A stretch of 59,485 nucleotides of DNA, taken from NCBI GenBank assembly GCA_947624195.1, contig CANQJH010000008.1:1-59485 (forward strand), in the 5' to 3' direction. Source of the DNA: an uncultured Clostridia bacterium (GTDB lineage Bacteria; Bacillota; Clostridia; TANB77; CAG-508). Of the stretch, positions 29,371 through 38,197 are shown in pieces. A program made the translations under genes and the position numbers. Position 1 is the first letter of the stretch, and each line of letters starts with the position of its first letter. Below the pieces are notes generated by a model. That model was not told the origin of the DNA and made no database searches. It saw nothing but the letters and a program-made list of their open reading frames with translations.

Positions 29371-30052
29371 TTAATCTATTGTTGTACTTGTTCTACCTGT
29401 TCCTATTACATCTTCTTGTAAAGACCTCCAAGTATTGCATCCAATTATTCCATCGACTGCCAAGCCTTCTCTTTGCTGATATCTTCTTACAGCATTTTGA
29501 GTTCTAGATCCAAATACTCCATCTAATCCGCCTGTTTCAAAACCTAATGTATTTAAATCATCTTGTGCAATTAAAACATACGAGCCTCTCGAACCAATTG
29601 CTATCTGTGGATATCCACCAGTTGAGCAAGCAGGATTGCCGTCTTCTTTTATCGAAGTGAACCCACGTTGGCGTTAAAACTTTGGGTTCAACATAAGACC
29701 ATACGCCTGAACTTCTTGCATTTTCATACAATCTGTTTCTTGTTGCGTCATTAAGCGTTTGGCCTACATCAAATGCTAATCCTGCATAATGTTGTGAAAA
29801 AGTTCCATGACCGCCTTCCCAAGGTCTCTTAAATGCAAATCCTACTGGTATAGGTCCTCCGAAGATGTATCTTTGGCTATTCCAAGACGTCATTGCTCTT
29901 TTTTCTGTCCATAACGTAGGACTATTGCTAGAACCTCTAAATTCTCTTACCGTTAAGGTTCTATTAGTTACGTATGGCATTGCCTCCGCTTCCCCTCTAT
30001 AATAAGTTTCCATACGATTTGTATCATTATTATAAACTTTTATTTTTGCCAT
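29371..30052 (-). pseudogene. M15-type peptidase with C-terminal peptidoglycan-binding domain, frameshifted
   Basis: The first frame (from ATG 30052) encodes an M15/VanY-like peptidase of about 135 residues with the zinc ligands in 'QHYAGLAFDVG' and 'WVHFD'. The reading frame then shifts by one base around 29,645-29,655, and the second frame encodes a complete peptidoglycan-binding domain ('DLNTLGFETGGLDGVFGSRT', 'GLAVDGIIGCNTW') ending at 29,371. The intact product would be a cell-wall endopeptidase or carboxypeptidase of about 226 residues. No signal peptide is visible, which recalls endolysins or spore-lytic enzymes. Either the gene is newly broken or the base is an error in an A-rich run. 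Confidence 0.8.
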
Positions 30053-30244
30053 AAACTTTCCTCCAATACATTATAATTTATGCATTTAGTCATTATTTTG
30101 TTATTAGTATTTTGTTGCCAAACTAAAGAATATTTTTCATTTTTTTGCAAACAATATTTATAAATTGGTTTAAACTAAACTTATAAATTAATCTGAACAA
30201 TATTTGTAAATTAATTTAAACATAGTTTGAGAAAGGATTAAATT

Positions 30245-30433
30245 ATGGCAAATATAAATCAAATTGAATTACAAAATTTAAAATATTTTATTACAACTGC
30301 AAGTACTTGCAATACTAAGTTTACAACATATGCAAAAGCTTGCAACAATGCTCAAATAAAGCAACTTTTGAATAAAGCAGCTCAAGATAGTTTAAATGAA
30401 AAAGAAACATTAATGACTTTTTTCAATAACTAG
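30245..30433 (+). CDS. Small protein, possibly spore coat CotF-like
   Basis: A 62-residue helical protein with GAAAGGAT ahead of the ATG. The pattern of a heptad-like helix, 'TYAKACNNAQIKQLLNKAAQ' and a terminal 'MTFFNN' resembles the ferritin-like helices of CotF-family proteins, and a clear CotF homologue follows 85 bases downstream on the same strand. I cannot assign it more precisely. Upstream (30,150-30,221) are three imperfect copies of an AACAATATTTATAAATT-type sequence of unknown role. Confidence 0.6.
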   Translation: MANINQIELQNLKYFITTASTCNTKFTTYAKACNNAQIKQLLNKAAQDSLNEKETLMTFFNN

Positions 30434-30518
30434 ATTTTAAAGAAATTATAATTGGAAGGAACTCTTAGTTATTACTAAATTGGTACTTTCAAATGAATTG
30501 GGAAAGGAATAATTAAAA

Positions 30519-30767
30519 ATGGATGAGAAAACTATTGTAAATGATGTATTAGAAGAATCAAAGGCTAGGCTCACTTGTTATCAAAATGCCATCTCAGAAA
30601 CTGCAAATATGGAACTTAGACAAACTTTAAAGCAATTAAGGGACAATATTGAAAGCTTTCAATATGAGCTTTTTAAAGTAGCCTGTTCATTAGGATATTA
30701 TATGCCTGTTGAACCAGCTACCCCAAAGCAAATGCAAACTGTAAAAAAACAAATTGAAAATTTGTAG
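30519..30767 (+). CDS. Spore coat protein F (CotF)-like
   Basis: An 82-residue protein matching the Coat F family: 'EESKARLTCYQNAISE', a helical middle, and the typical end 'LGYYMPVEPATPKQ'. CotF-like proteins are minor structural components of the inner spore coat, made late in the mother cell. GGAAAGGAA precedes the ATG. Together with the preceding small gene it forms the only plus-strand pair in this part of the window, ending at a bidirectional terminator. Its presence is the best sign that the organism belongs to a spore-forming lineage. Confidence 0.85.
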   Translation: MDEKTIVNDVLEESKARLTCYQNAISETANMELRQTLKQLRDNIESFQYELFKVACSLGYYMPVEPATPKQMQTVKKQIENL

Positions 30768-30823
30768 GTTAGCCCTAACAATAGTTATTTTTTAGTATCT
30801 AAAAAATAAGGATTATTAGTAGC

Positions 30824-30860
30824 AAAAAAGATGGTAGTTTCATTAATTACCATCTTTTTT
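30824..30860. terminator. Bidirectional terminator between convergent genes
   Basis: Thirteen-base arms (AAAAAAGATGGTA and complement) with A/T tracts on each side, serving the plus-strand coat genes and the minus-strand M23 peptidase gene. Confidence 0.85.
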
Positions 30861-30881
30861 ATATAACTTTATAATTTTAGA

Positions 30882-31877
30882 TTAATTATATACATAATTT
30901 TGTGGATCTATAGCAGAGCCATTATATCTCATTTCAAAGTGTAAATGGTTTCCTGTTGAGATTCCTGTTGAACCAACTTTAGCTATGATTTGACCTTGTG
31001 CTACTTGCTCGCCTGTTCTACAATTTACTTCACTGCAGTGGCCATATAAAATAACTAAAGAATCTGTGCAACGAACTACAACAACATTTCCATATCCAGA
31101 ATAACCGTTGCCGGCTCCATTACCGGAAAAGATAACTGTACCAGCACAAGCTGCTTTTATAGCTGTTCCTAAAGGTGCAGCAATATCAAGGCCTTTGTGA
31201 TTATCTCTTGATCTAATTCCAAATCTTGATGTAATTATTCCACTTACCGGTCTAATCAATGTAATACCCAAATTAGTTGAAACACTTGGTTCATTTATAA
31301 TTGTTTTGCCTATGTTCTTGTATGGATTAGTATATACAATCTTTTTCTTATATAATTCATTTACACAAGTGTCTACATCCTTAAATTCAGCCTTAGCTGT
31401 CTCGTATTTTTCAACAATTCCTAAATCAGAAGCATTGGTGCTGTTTTTGCTTTTTAGTTGATTTACTACATCCTCAGCCTCTTGAAAAGATGAAACATAA
31501 ACCTTTTCTGTACTTTTTTCAGTTATAGCATAAAACTTATAGTACGGTGTACCTGATGAGGTAACTGTTTCAAATATTTCATCATCATTTGTTTCAACAT
31601 TTCTCTTTAGCAAACACGCTGTATATGTTGGTAAATCTTTTACTTCAACAAATGCAACATCCTCACCATTTCCAGATGAAATATAACTATTAATCTTCTT
31701 TTGTAAATCTATTTTATTTCTAGTATAACCTATAAATTCACCATTTAGACTTACACTATAGGTTTGTTTATATGCTAATTGTATAATTCCTACTATAATT
31801 AATGCAGCGACTACAAGTATTACAAATAATTTTATTAATGTTCTTACTCCTATTACTACTTTTTTTAATTTATTTAT
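30882..31877 (-). CDS. Membrane-anchored M23 peptidase with non-standard start codon
   Basis: A LytM-type zinc endopeptidase of peptidoglycan cross-bridges. The open frame gives a membrane helix near residues 17-37, a coiled or G5-like middle, and the M23 domain with 'HKGLDIAAP', 'YGHCS' and 'GNHLHFE' as metal and catalytic residues. No ATG, GTG or TTG occurs in frame between the upstream stop and the membrane segment. A GGAGG site lies 9 nt before ATA (31,877) or 6 nt before ATC, and a promoter ends at 31,906, so initiation at ATA/ATC, or a mutated ATG, is inferred. The first standard start (31,613) would remove the membrane anchor. Confidence 0.75.
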   Translation of the reverse strand: MNKLKKVVIGVRTLIKLFVILVVAALIIVGIIQLAYKQTYSVSLNGEFIGYTRNKIDLQKKINSYISSGNGEDVAFVEVKDLPTYTACLLKRNVETNDDEIFETVTSSGTPYYKFYAITEKSTEKVYVSSFQEAEDVVNQLKSKNSTNASDLGIVEKYETAKAEFKDVDTCVNELYKKKIVYTNPYKNIGKTIINEPSVSTNLGITLIRPVSGIITSRFGIRSRDNHKGLDIAAPLGTAIKAACAGTVIFSGNGAGNGYSGYGNVVVVRCTDSLVILYGHCSEVNCRTGEQVAQGQIIAKVGSTGISTGNHLHFEMRYNGSAIDPQNYVYN

Positions 31878-31905
31878 GATACTGTACCTCCATTTCTTGT
31901 ATCTA

Positions 31906-31934
31906 TTTATATCATAATTTATATAACTTGTCCA
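31906..31934 (-). promoter_or_regulatory. Promoter of the M23 peptidase gene
   Basis: TGGACA and TATAAA with 17-nt spacing on the minus strand, placing the transcript start near 31,900 and supporting a translation start close to 31,877. Confidence 0.5.
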
Positions 31935-32103
31935 GTACTATTTTTCGTTTTTAATTTCCAATTTCCGTAGGGCTTTTTGTTGATTAGTTTACAAAGATTA
32001 AAATTTATTCTTCATAATTACTTTTTAATAGAAACGGGTTTTTTTCATTTATTATGCCATACAAACTTTAATCTTTTTGATATAATATTGTAACTCTTTA
32101 ATT

Positions 32104-34107
32104 TTAATACTTTATAACTAATTTGTCAAATTTACTATTAATATACTTATCGAGTTTAACCATAAATTCATCAGATTTGATCTCCTTTTTAGCAACCATA
32201 TCAAGTCCTTTCTCCCAACTGGCTGTAAGCTTCGGATTAAGCATATCTGGCATAGATGCGTGAACAATATCATAAATGTATTCACCTTTTTGAGTAGGAG
32301 TTATAATTTGAGTCTTTGAGTTAATGTCAATGTATTTTATCTTCTCTAGCTTTTTTATAATCTCCGCTCTAGTTGCACTTGTACCAATTCCAGCGCCTTT
32401 GATTTGCTCTCTCAATTCTTCATCCTCAATAAGCTTTCCTGCATTTTCCATAGCTAAAATAATAGACCCCGAATTGTATCTTGTAGGCGGAGTTGTCTCA
32501 GATTCTTTAATCTCATATTTACCTAATTGAAGAACATCTCCCTTTTTTACATTAAAATCTATCATCTTACCATCTGCATTAGACTCAATATCCACATTTT
32601 GTTCACTATTGGTTAATTCTTTTTGTCCTTCTGTTGACGCCTTATTTGTTACACTTGTCATTTCTTTTGATTTCTTTAATACATCCAGATACCCTCTTTT
32701 TATACAAACTTTAGAACTAGCATAAAATTTTTCTCCCTCCACATCAATAGTAATATTTAATTTATTGTACTCTGCAGCAGGATAAAAAATTGCCAAAAAT
32801 CTCTTCACAATTAAGTTATACACTTTTTTCTGCAATTCTGGAAGTTTATCTAAATTCTCATATCCCTGTCCAGTTGGTATAATTGCATAGTGATCAGTGA
32901 TTTTGCTATCATTAACGTACTTCGTTTTTACAAGATTAGTAGAAAATTTCTCATCTTTCATCTGTTTTATAAATCCCTGAACTTCACTATCCTTATATCC
33001 TCTAGCAATACCATTTAGATTCTGTGTAATAACCTTCGCAACTGCAGTTGACAACACTCTAGCGTCAGTTCTAGGATATGTCACTAGCTTTTTCTCATAA
33101 AGATTTTGTATAATTTCCAATGTCTCGTCAGGTTTTATTTTAAATCTTTTTGTACACTCATTTTGAATCTCTGCCAGATTAAAAAGTAATGGTGCGCTCT
33201 CCTTTTGTTTAGATTTTTTAACTTCCTCAACCACTATTTTTTTATCTTTTAAATTTGCAATAAAATCCTTAGCATCATTTTCTCTCTTAAAACCACTATC
33301 ATTGTACAATTTAGGCGACTGCCACATGCTAGATTTCTCGCTAACTTTCCACTCAGCAAGTAAAGTTTGATTCGCATTTAAATTTTTTTGCCCAGCATCT
33401 TTTGTAAATTCCCCACAAACCTTATAAAAAGGAACTTTTACGAAATTTTTAATCTCTCTTTCTCGCTCTACAATCATACCCAAAACACAAGTCATAACTC
33501 TACCAACAGAAATAGAAGCTTTATCCTCACCAATTGACTTAGCTAACCTTCTACCATAAATAATTGACAACATTCTAGAAAAATTAATGCCAATTAAATA
33601 ATCCTCTTTTGCACGCAAATAAGCACTATCTGACAAGCTATCATACTCAGATAGTGGTTTTGCATCTTTAATGCCTCTCTTGATTTCTTCCTCAGTTTGA
33701 GAATCTATCCAAACTCTCCTTTTATCTTTACCTTCAACACCTATTTCACGGTCAACTAATCTATAAATGTACTCTCCTTCTCTTCCAGAGTCGGTAGCAA
33801 CATATATAGAGTCAACATCATCTCTCGTCAGCTGACTTTTGATTATTTCATACTGTTTCTCAACACCCTTTATTACTTCATATTTCCACTCTTTTGGAAT
33901 AAAAGGCAGTGTGTCAAGTCTCCAAAATTTTAACTTTTTATCATATTTTTCTGGGTAACTCATCGTTACTAAATGACCAACACACCAAGTAATAATCCAA
34001 TCTTTCGATTCGATATACCCATTTTTTCTCTGACTATTTTCTCCAATAACCTTAGCAAATTCCATCGCAACTGAAGGTTTTTCTGTTATTAATAATTTTT
34101 TACTCAT
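32104..34107 (-). CDS. topB: DNA topoisomerase III (type IA)
   Basis: TopB relaxes and decatenates DNA by passing strands through a transient single-strand break. The TOPRIM domain ('LLITEKPSVAMEFAKVIG' at the N terminus and 'DSGREGEYIYR' with the acidic cluster) and the active-site tyrosine in 'LVTYPRTDARVLS' are intact. At 667 residues with few cysteines at the C terminus it lacks zinc fingers, as is normal for TopB compared with TopA. The ATG at 34107 is chosen because it gives the canonical N terminus; the Shine-Dalgarno match is poor there and an in-frame ATG exists at 34143. Confidence 0.92.
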   Translation of the reverse strand: MSKKLLITEKPSVAMEFAKVIGENSQRKNGYIESKDWIITWCVGHLVTMSYPEKYDKKLKFWRLDTLPFIPKEWKYEVIKGVEKQYEIIKSQLTRDDVDSIYVATDSGREGEYIYRLVDREIGVEGKDKRRVWIDSQTEEEIKRGIKDAKPLSEYDSLSDSAYLRAKEDYLIGINFSRMLSIIYGRRLAKSIGEDKASISVGRVMTCVLGMIVEREREIKNFVKVPFYKVCGEFTKDAGQKNLNANQTLLAEWKVSEKSSMWQSPKLYNDSGFKRENDAKDFIANLKDKKIVVEEVKKSKQKESAPLLFNLAEIQNECTKRFKIKPDETLEIIQNLYEKKLVTYPRTDARVLSTAVAKVITQNLNGIARGYKDSEVQGFIKQMKDEKFSTNLVKTKYVNDSKITDHYAIIPTGQGYENLDKLPELQKKVYNLIVKRFLAIFYPAAEYNKLNITIDVEGEKFYASSKVCIKRGYLDVLKKSKEMTSVTNKASTEGQKELTNSEQNVDIESNADGKMIDFNVKKGDVLQLGKYEIKESETTPPTRYNSGSIILAMENAGKLIEDEELREQIKGAGIGTSATRAEIIKKLEKIKYIDINSKTQIITPTQKGEYIYDIVHASMPDMLNPKLTASWEKGLDMVAKKEIKSDEFMVKLDKYINSKFDKLVIKY

Positions 34108-34178
34108 ACCTTTGTTTATATCATATATTAGGTTATGTGTCAAAAATTGTTTGCAAGAAAATTAAATGCTTTTAAGCT

Positions 34179-34979
34179 TTATTTTTTTAATTTTTTATAT
34201 CCTAAATATGTTCCTCCACCAATTAAGCCTAAGCCTGCAACTCCGACAAGTGCCTCTATACCATCATCACTAATATCAGATTTTGATATACTATTTCCTC
34301 CAACACTACTTATTAAAGCAATATCTTCATTAGTCAAATTTTCCGCTTTTAGGTCTTCCATATCTATCTTTTCCTCATCTATTTCAAAAGTAATTTTGTC
34401 AGTTTTTCCATTAGAAGAAGTAACTATTATATCAACGCTACCAGCTTTAATAGCAGAAATTTCACCCATTGAATCAACCGTTGCTATGTCTGGAGCACTA
34501 GATTTCCACGTAGTATTTTTATATGTTGCATTTTCAGGAGTTATCGTAACAGTCAGTTTCTGCTTTTCTCCCACTTTCAGTTTGCTAACATTTTCGTTTA
34601 TTTTAATTTCAGTTACATCCACAACTGTCGGCTCAGTTGGTTTTGCTTCTGTATTTGTAGTAGTTTTTGACGTGCTACTAGTTGATTTTGTTGAACTAGA
34701 CGAACCACTGTTAGAATTTTGAGTGCTAGATGAACTACTATTAGACTTTTGCGAACTAGATGAACTAGTAGAACTTGAAGAATATGGACACACACCATTG
34801 GGATGTAAATGTGCAGGATATCCTCCACAATGATAATGATAGCTACCTAATCCACTCTTATTTTTATTATCCTTATGTCCTCCACTCGAATCTGTTCTTC
34901 CAGAATGTGCATATGCACAAATCTGTACAGAAATTACTCCTATTATGATTAAAATAATAGCCAATGCTTTCTTTTTCAT
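34179..34979 (-). CDS. Secreted YHYH-motif protein with Ig-like (BIG2) domain
   Basis: A 266-residue surface protein. It has a signal peptide (about residues 1-24), then a His/Cys-rich module with 'SGRTDSSGGHKD', 'GSYHYHCGGYPAHLHP' and 'NGVCPY', a low-complexity Ser/Thr/Asn linker of about 50 residues, a BIG2-type domain ('VSKLKVGEKQKLTVTITPEN', 'WKSSAPDIATVD') and a C-terminal hydrophobic helix ending in lysines. The YHYH module is common in clostridial exported proteins and may bind metal or act as a nuclease-like fold; this is unproven. A GGGGG site precedes the ATG. It is a single gene. Confidence 0.8.
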   Translation of the reverse strand: MKKKALAIILIIIGVISVQICAYAHSGRTDSSGGHKDNKNKSGLGSYHYHCGGYPAHLHPNGVCPYSSSSTSSSSSQKSNSSSSSTQNSNSGSSSSTKSTSSTSKTTTNTEAKPTEPTVVDVTEIKINENVSKLKVGEKQKLTVTITPENATYKNTTWKSSAPDIATVDSMGEISAIKAGSVDIIVTSSNGKTDKITFEIDEEKIDMEDLKAENLTNEDIALISSVGGNSISKSDISDDGIEALVGVAGLGLIGGGTYLGYKKLKK

Positions 34980-35192
34980 AATATAACCCCCATTACATTT
35001 TTATTTATATTTTGCCTCTCTTTTTATGATAAACATATTATATCATAATGTATCATTATTTTACAAATTTTTACTCTTTACATTATGAAAGAATTTATTC
35101 TTTGTATTTACCTTTAGCTAATTTGGGTATATAATTGATGTGGTAAATGCTTATTTAATGTGAATACGTTATGGTAAATGGAGATTTTAAAT

Positions 35193-35783
35193 ATGTTAAA
35201 TTTAAAACTAAAAAATACTCATAAAATAAATAATAATCAATATATTTCTCATAATGAATTTGATATTAAAACGGCAAATATAAATAGAATAGCAATTATA
35301 GGCGGTTCTGGTAGTGGAAAAACTACACTTGCTGATATACTTTCAAAAGAATTAAATATTCCAGCAATACACTTAGATGCTATTAACTATAATCCAAATT
35401 GGGTTGAAATCGATAAAAATAAAAGGGATAAAATAATCTTATCTAAGGCAAATGAAGATAAATGGATTATTGATGGTAATTATAATAAAACACTAAAAGA
35501 AAGATTACAAAAGGCAGATTTAATTATATGGTTAGATTATTCTACGCTCGCTCACATAAAGGGCATATGCAAACGAATATCTAAAAATTATGGAAAGGAA
35601 AAAGCAGATATTCCAGGATGTAAAGAAAGAATTAATCTTAAATTTATAAAATATGTCATCTCCTACAATAAAAAGAAAAGGCCAGAAATTATGGACTTAT
35701 TAAAAGATATTTCTAACGAGAAATTAATAGTTTTTAACAAGCAAAAAGATTTAAATAATTGGCTTAATCCATTCACAAAATAG
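35193..35783 (+). CDS. P-loop kinase-like protein (FlaR / topology-modulation type)
   Basis: A 196-residue P-loop NTPase with Walker A 'GGSGSGKTTLA', the substrate segment 'IHLDAINYNPNW', 'WIIDGNYNKTLKER' and 'LIIWLDY'. These are the hallmarks of the adenylate kinase-like family annotated as FlaR or DNA topology modulation protein; the true substrate is unknown and the topology name is historical. The ATG at 35193 is preferred over 35178 because GGAG lies 9 nt before it. It is one of few plus-strand core genes and converges on yqeG. Confidence 0.8.
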   Translation: MLNLKLKNTHKINNNQYISHNEFDIKTANINRIAIIGGSGSGKTTLADILSKELNIPAIHLDAINYNPNWVEIDKNKRDKIILSKANEDKWIIDGNYNKTLKERLQKADLIIWLDYSTLAHIKGICKRISKNYGKEKADIPGCKERINLKFIKYVISYNKKKRPEIMDLLKDISNEKLIVFNKQKDLNNWLNPFTK

Positions 35784-35893
35784 AAAAATATATTGATATT
35801 TAAATGAATGTGAAATGTGATTTTTAAAATGGAATTAGTAGAGCATCCATTTGCAGAAATCAAAAATACAGCCAAAAAAGAATAAGAAAAATC

Positions 35894-35941
35894 AAAAAAG
35901 ACGTTGAGCAATGCTATCTTTCATTGTCCTCAACGTCTTTT
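35894..35941. terminator. Terminator whose stem includes the end of the yqeG coding sequence
   Basis: Arms AAAAGACGTTGAG and CTCAACGTCTTTT enclose a 21-nt loop. One arm is formed by the last codons of yqeG, so the hairpin serves the plus-strand kinase gene and the minus-strand gene together. Confidence 0.7.
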
Positions 35942-36411
35942 ACTAATGCAGTTTTCATATTTATTCTCTTACCACCATATATATCGCTAAATAAGCTATT
36001 GCCAATTACTAAAACTTTATTAGGTGGCAAATCCATTTTTTGGCAAGCCTTTAAAAAGTTTTTCTTTAAAGGTTTACGTGCAAATCCTATATAGTCCACA
36101 CCTATGTTATTAAAATAACTTTCAATTTTTTTATCTATTCCATTACTTAAAATAATAATTTTGATTTTTCCTCTCAAATCCTCTATCCAGTCTTGATTGC
36201 ATTTAGGAATATTCTTCATCTGTTTTCTTAATGTCTCATCAACATCAAGTATAATTCCCTCTATTCCATAAGTTGATATTACCTTTTCAAATTCCTCTTT
36301 ATTTAAATTAGTTACTGTGTCCAGAGTTATATCCGGCTTTATAAACTTAGATAATGCATAATGTGTTAAGGATAATATTTTATCTGCTACTATTTCATCT
36401 ATACTCTTCAT
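35914..36411 (-). CDS. yqeG: YqeG family HAD-IIIA phosphatase
   Basis: A haloacid-dehalogenase-superfamily phosphatase of about 165 residues, the normal size for YqeG/GEP4 relatives that dephosphorylate phosphatidylglycerophosphate in some organisms. The nucleophile motif 'LDVDETL', motif II 'IILSNG', the lysine in 'RKPLKK' and motif III 'GNSLFSDIYGG' are all visible. The start is set at ATG 36411, preceded by GGAG at 6 nt; the ATG at 36423 is part of that site. It is the last core-type gene before the defence island. Confidence 0.9.
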   Translation of the reverse strand: MKSIDEIVADKILSLTHYALSKFIKPDITLDTVTNLNKEEFEKVISTYGIEGIILDVDETLRKQMKNIPKCNQDWIEDLRGKIKIIILSNGIDKKIESYFNNIGVDYIGFARKPLKKNFLKACQKMDLPPNKVLVIGNSLFSDIYGGKRINMKTALVKDVEDNER

Positions 36412-36568
36412 TTTTTTCTCCATAAATATTATTTTATCACATTTTAGAGAAAAATACTATATTTTCTTTGAAATTGGCAGTTTATTTTTGTAATCGCCAA
36501 TTTTTAACCGAACTTTTTGTAGACTTTTTTAGTAACTACACCCCTTCATGTATTAATTCATTTTATAC

Positions 36569-37327
36569 TTAAACTAAGATTGCTTCCTTATTTTCACTTT
36601 TTTTAATTTCTTCTACTAATTCATTTACCATATCTCTTGCAGCATCTATATCCAAAGCATCTAAATGTTTGTCGCTACCATAAGAATTTATTTTTACATA
36701 CAAAGCCCTAACTTCTCTGGTATTAAAATTATGTTCTTTAATTGCTTCTAATGAAGCAATTAATATGTCTTTATTTCTATTATACGAACGTTCAGAAATG
36801 TGTTCATATCTTTCTTGTTTATCAAGTATTACATCAACTAATTCATATGGATCTTCTCTGTTTTCATCATATCCCCAATATCCTGCCCACCATAATCTTG
36901 CTATTCCATTTCTGATAACACCTTTAGACCCTCTTATTGCAAAAAATCTTTGCTTAATTACTTCTTTTAACTTTTGTTCGTTTTCATTATCATTAATTTT
37001 CCATCTATTAGCCATATATTTTGGAAATTGAATGTGTGTCATATATGTCCATAATTCTGCTGAAACTGCTTGTACGGGGCTCAATTCTTTTAGGTGTTCA
37101 TATATTGTTCTAGCATTTTGTTTATCTGTTTCTGGTCCTCCAATTATCAAATTAAAAGGTTCTACCTCAATTTTGCTACTTACTTCAAAATTATTGTTTT
37201 CTGATTTTTCAAACATTTCTATTAGCCAATTTGGATTGTTTGACATATGTATGTAATATTCTTTATTAATAAGTATATCTTCCTCTAATTTATTTACTAT
37301 TTTTGTTTTAAAAATTTTTTGTTTCAC
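36569..37327 (-). CDS. DUF6339-like protein of a GHKL-ATPase defence operon
   Basis: A 252-residue soluble protein, last gene of the operon. It resembles the DUF6339 family (my recollection of the pattern 'LSPVQAVSAELWTYMTHIQF' with a downstream 'RLWWAGYWG'); the assignment is tentative. No nuclease motif is evident. Several tryptophans and an all-helical pattern suggest a globular interaction domain. GTG at 37327 is the start, with GGAG inside the last codons of the preceding gene, so translation is coupled. Given its place it may be a subunit or effector of the ATPase system. Confidence 0.65.
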   Translation of the reverse strand: MKQKIFKTKIVNKLEEDILINKEYYIHMSNNPNWLIEMFEKSENNNFEVSSKIEVEPFNLIIGGPETDKQNARTIYEHLKELSPVQAVSAELWTYMTHIQFPKYMANRWKINDNENEQKLKEVIKQRFFAIRGSKGVIRNGIARLWWAGYWGYDENREDPYELVDVILDKQERYEHISERSYNRNKDILIASLEAIKEHNFNTREVRALYVKINSYGSDKHLDALDIDAARDMVNELVEEIKKSENKEAILV

Positions 37328-38197
37328 TTACTCATCATCTCCTTCTTGGTTTTCTAATAATTTTTTTAATTCGTTTATTGATTCTACTGATATATTTTTT
37401 AATAATGTTTGTGCTGTTTCATATGGATTATTAAAAGCTTCTTCTCTAGTTATATTTTTTTCTTTTACTATTTCATTTATCTTGTTTGTTAGTGTTTTAA
37501 ACCAAAGTCTATTAGCAAATTCTTCCTCAGCATCTTTCATATCATTTACAATACTAGTCAATATAGGCATAAATAATATTGAATTTAAAACAATTATTTT
37601 CTCCTTATTACCTTTAGATGTTAAATAAAAGTTTCCTATTTCTTCTGGTACTTTTATTAAAATTCTGTCATAGTTTGGATCATAAGTAATATTATTCATT
37701 TGACTATCCTTTTGCAAGTTGAATATAGAATGTACTTCTTTTAATAGTTCATCATTTAAAATAATCATTTTTCTTACATTTCGGCATACTGCTAATACTT
37801 CATTTTTGTTGATTTTCATTTTAATATCTTTATATGCATCCACAAAATCTGTATTTTTGAACTCATCAATATCTTCCTTAACCAAAAGTGCTAGTCCAAT
37901 ATCTATATAGTCTATTACTTCATCATTCTTTAATGTTATACTAATTTCATCTTTATCATAAAATTCAAACATATCTCTATACATTGCATTTGGAGATTCA
38001 ATTTGAACTGCATAACATACTTTTTTATCTTGTATTAATTTCTTTATTTCATCATTATTAATTTCACATTCTATTTTTATATTATGTCCGTTTTTTAATC
38101 CTTGATATAAATATCTAGCTTTTATAATGCTATTTTTGTAATCGATTGCATTTTCTAAAAGTATGGGATATGGATAATTTCCATTAACTTTGAACAT
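37328..38197 (-). CDS. Unrecognised protein of the GHKL-ATPase operon
   Basis: A 289-residue acidic protein without recognised motifs. The N-terminal half is predicted mostly beta ('GHNIKIECEINND', 'YAVQIESPNAMYR'), recalling barrel-type accessory domains; the C-terminal half is helical. The ATG at 38197 lies inside the last codons of the ATPase gene (14-base overlap) with GGAGG at 8 nt, and its stop abuts the start of the next gene. Tight coupling on both sides implies equal production and probably a complex with the ATPase. Confidence 0.65.
   Translation of the reverse strand: MFKVNGNYPYPILLENAIDYKNSIIKARYLYQGLKNGHNIKIECEINNDEIKKLIQDKKVCYAVQIESPNAMYRDMFEFYDKDEISITLKNDEVIDYIDIGLALLVKEDIDEFKNTDFVDAYKDIKMKINKNEVLAVCRNVRKMIILNDELLKEVHSIFNLQKDSQMNNITYDPNYDRILIKVPEEIGNFYLTSKGNKEKIIVLNSILFMPILTSIVNDMKDAEEEFANRLWFKTLTNKINEIVKEKNITREEAFNNPYETAQTLLKNISVESINELKKLLENQEGDDE

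Noticed and set aside
34613-34828. 71-codon frame within the YHYH surface protein gene
   Set aside because: Shadow frame produced by the low-complexity serine region.
35829-35885. 18-codon plus-strand frame behind the FlaR-like kinase gene
   Set aside because: Too short and without a ribosome site; at most a gene tail remnant.
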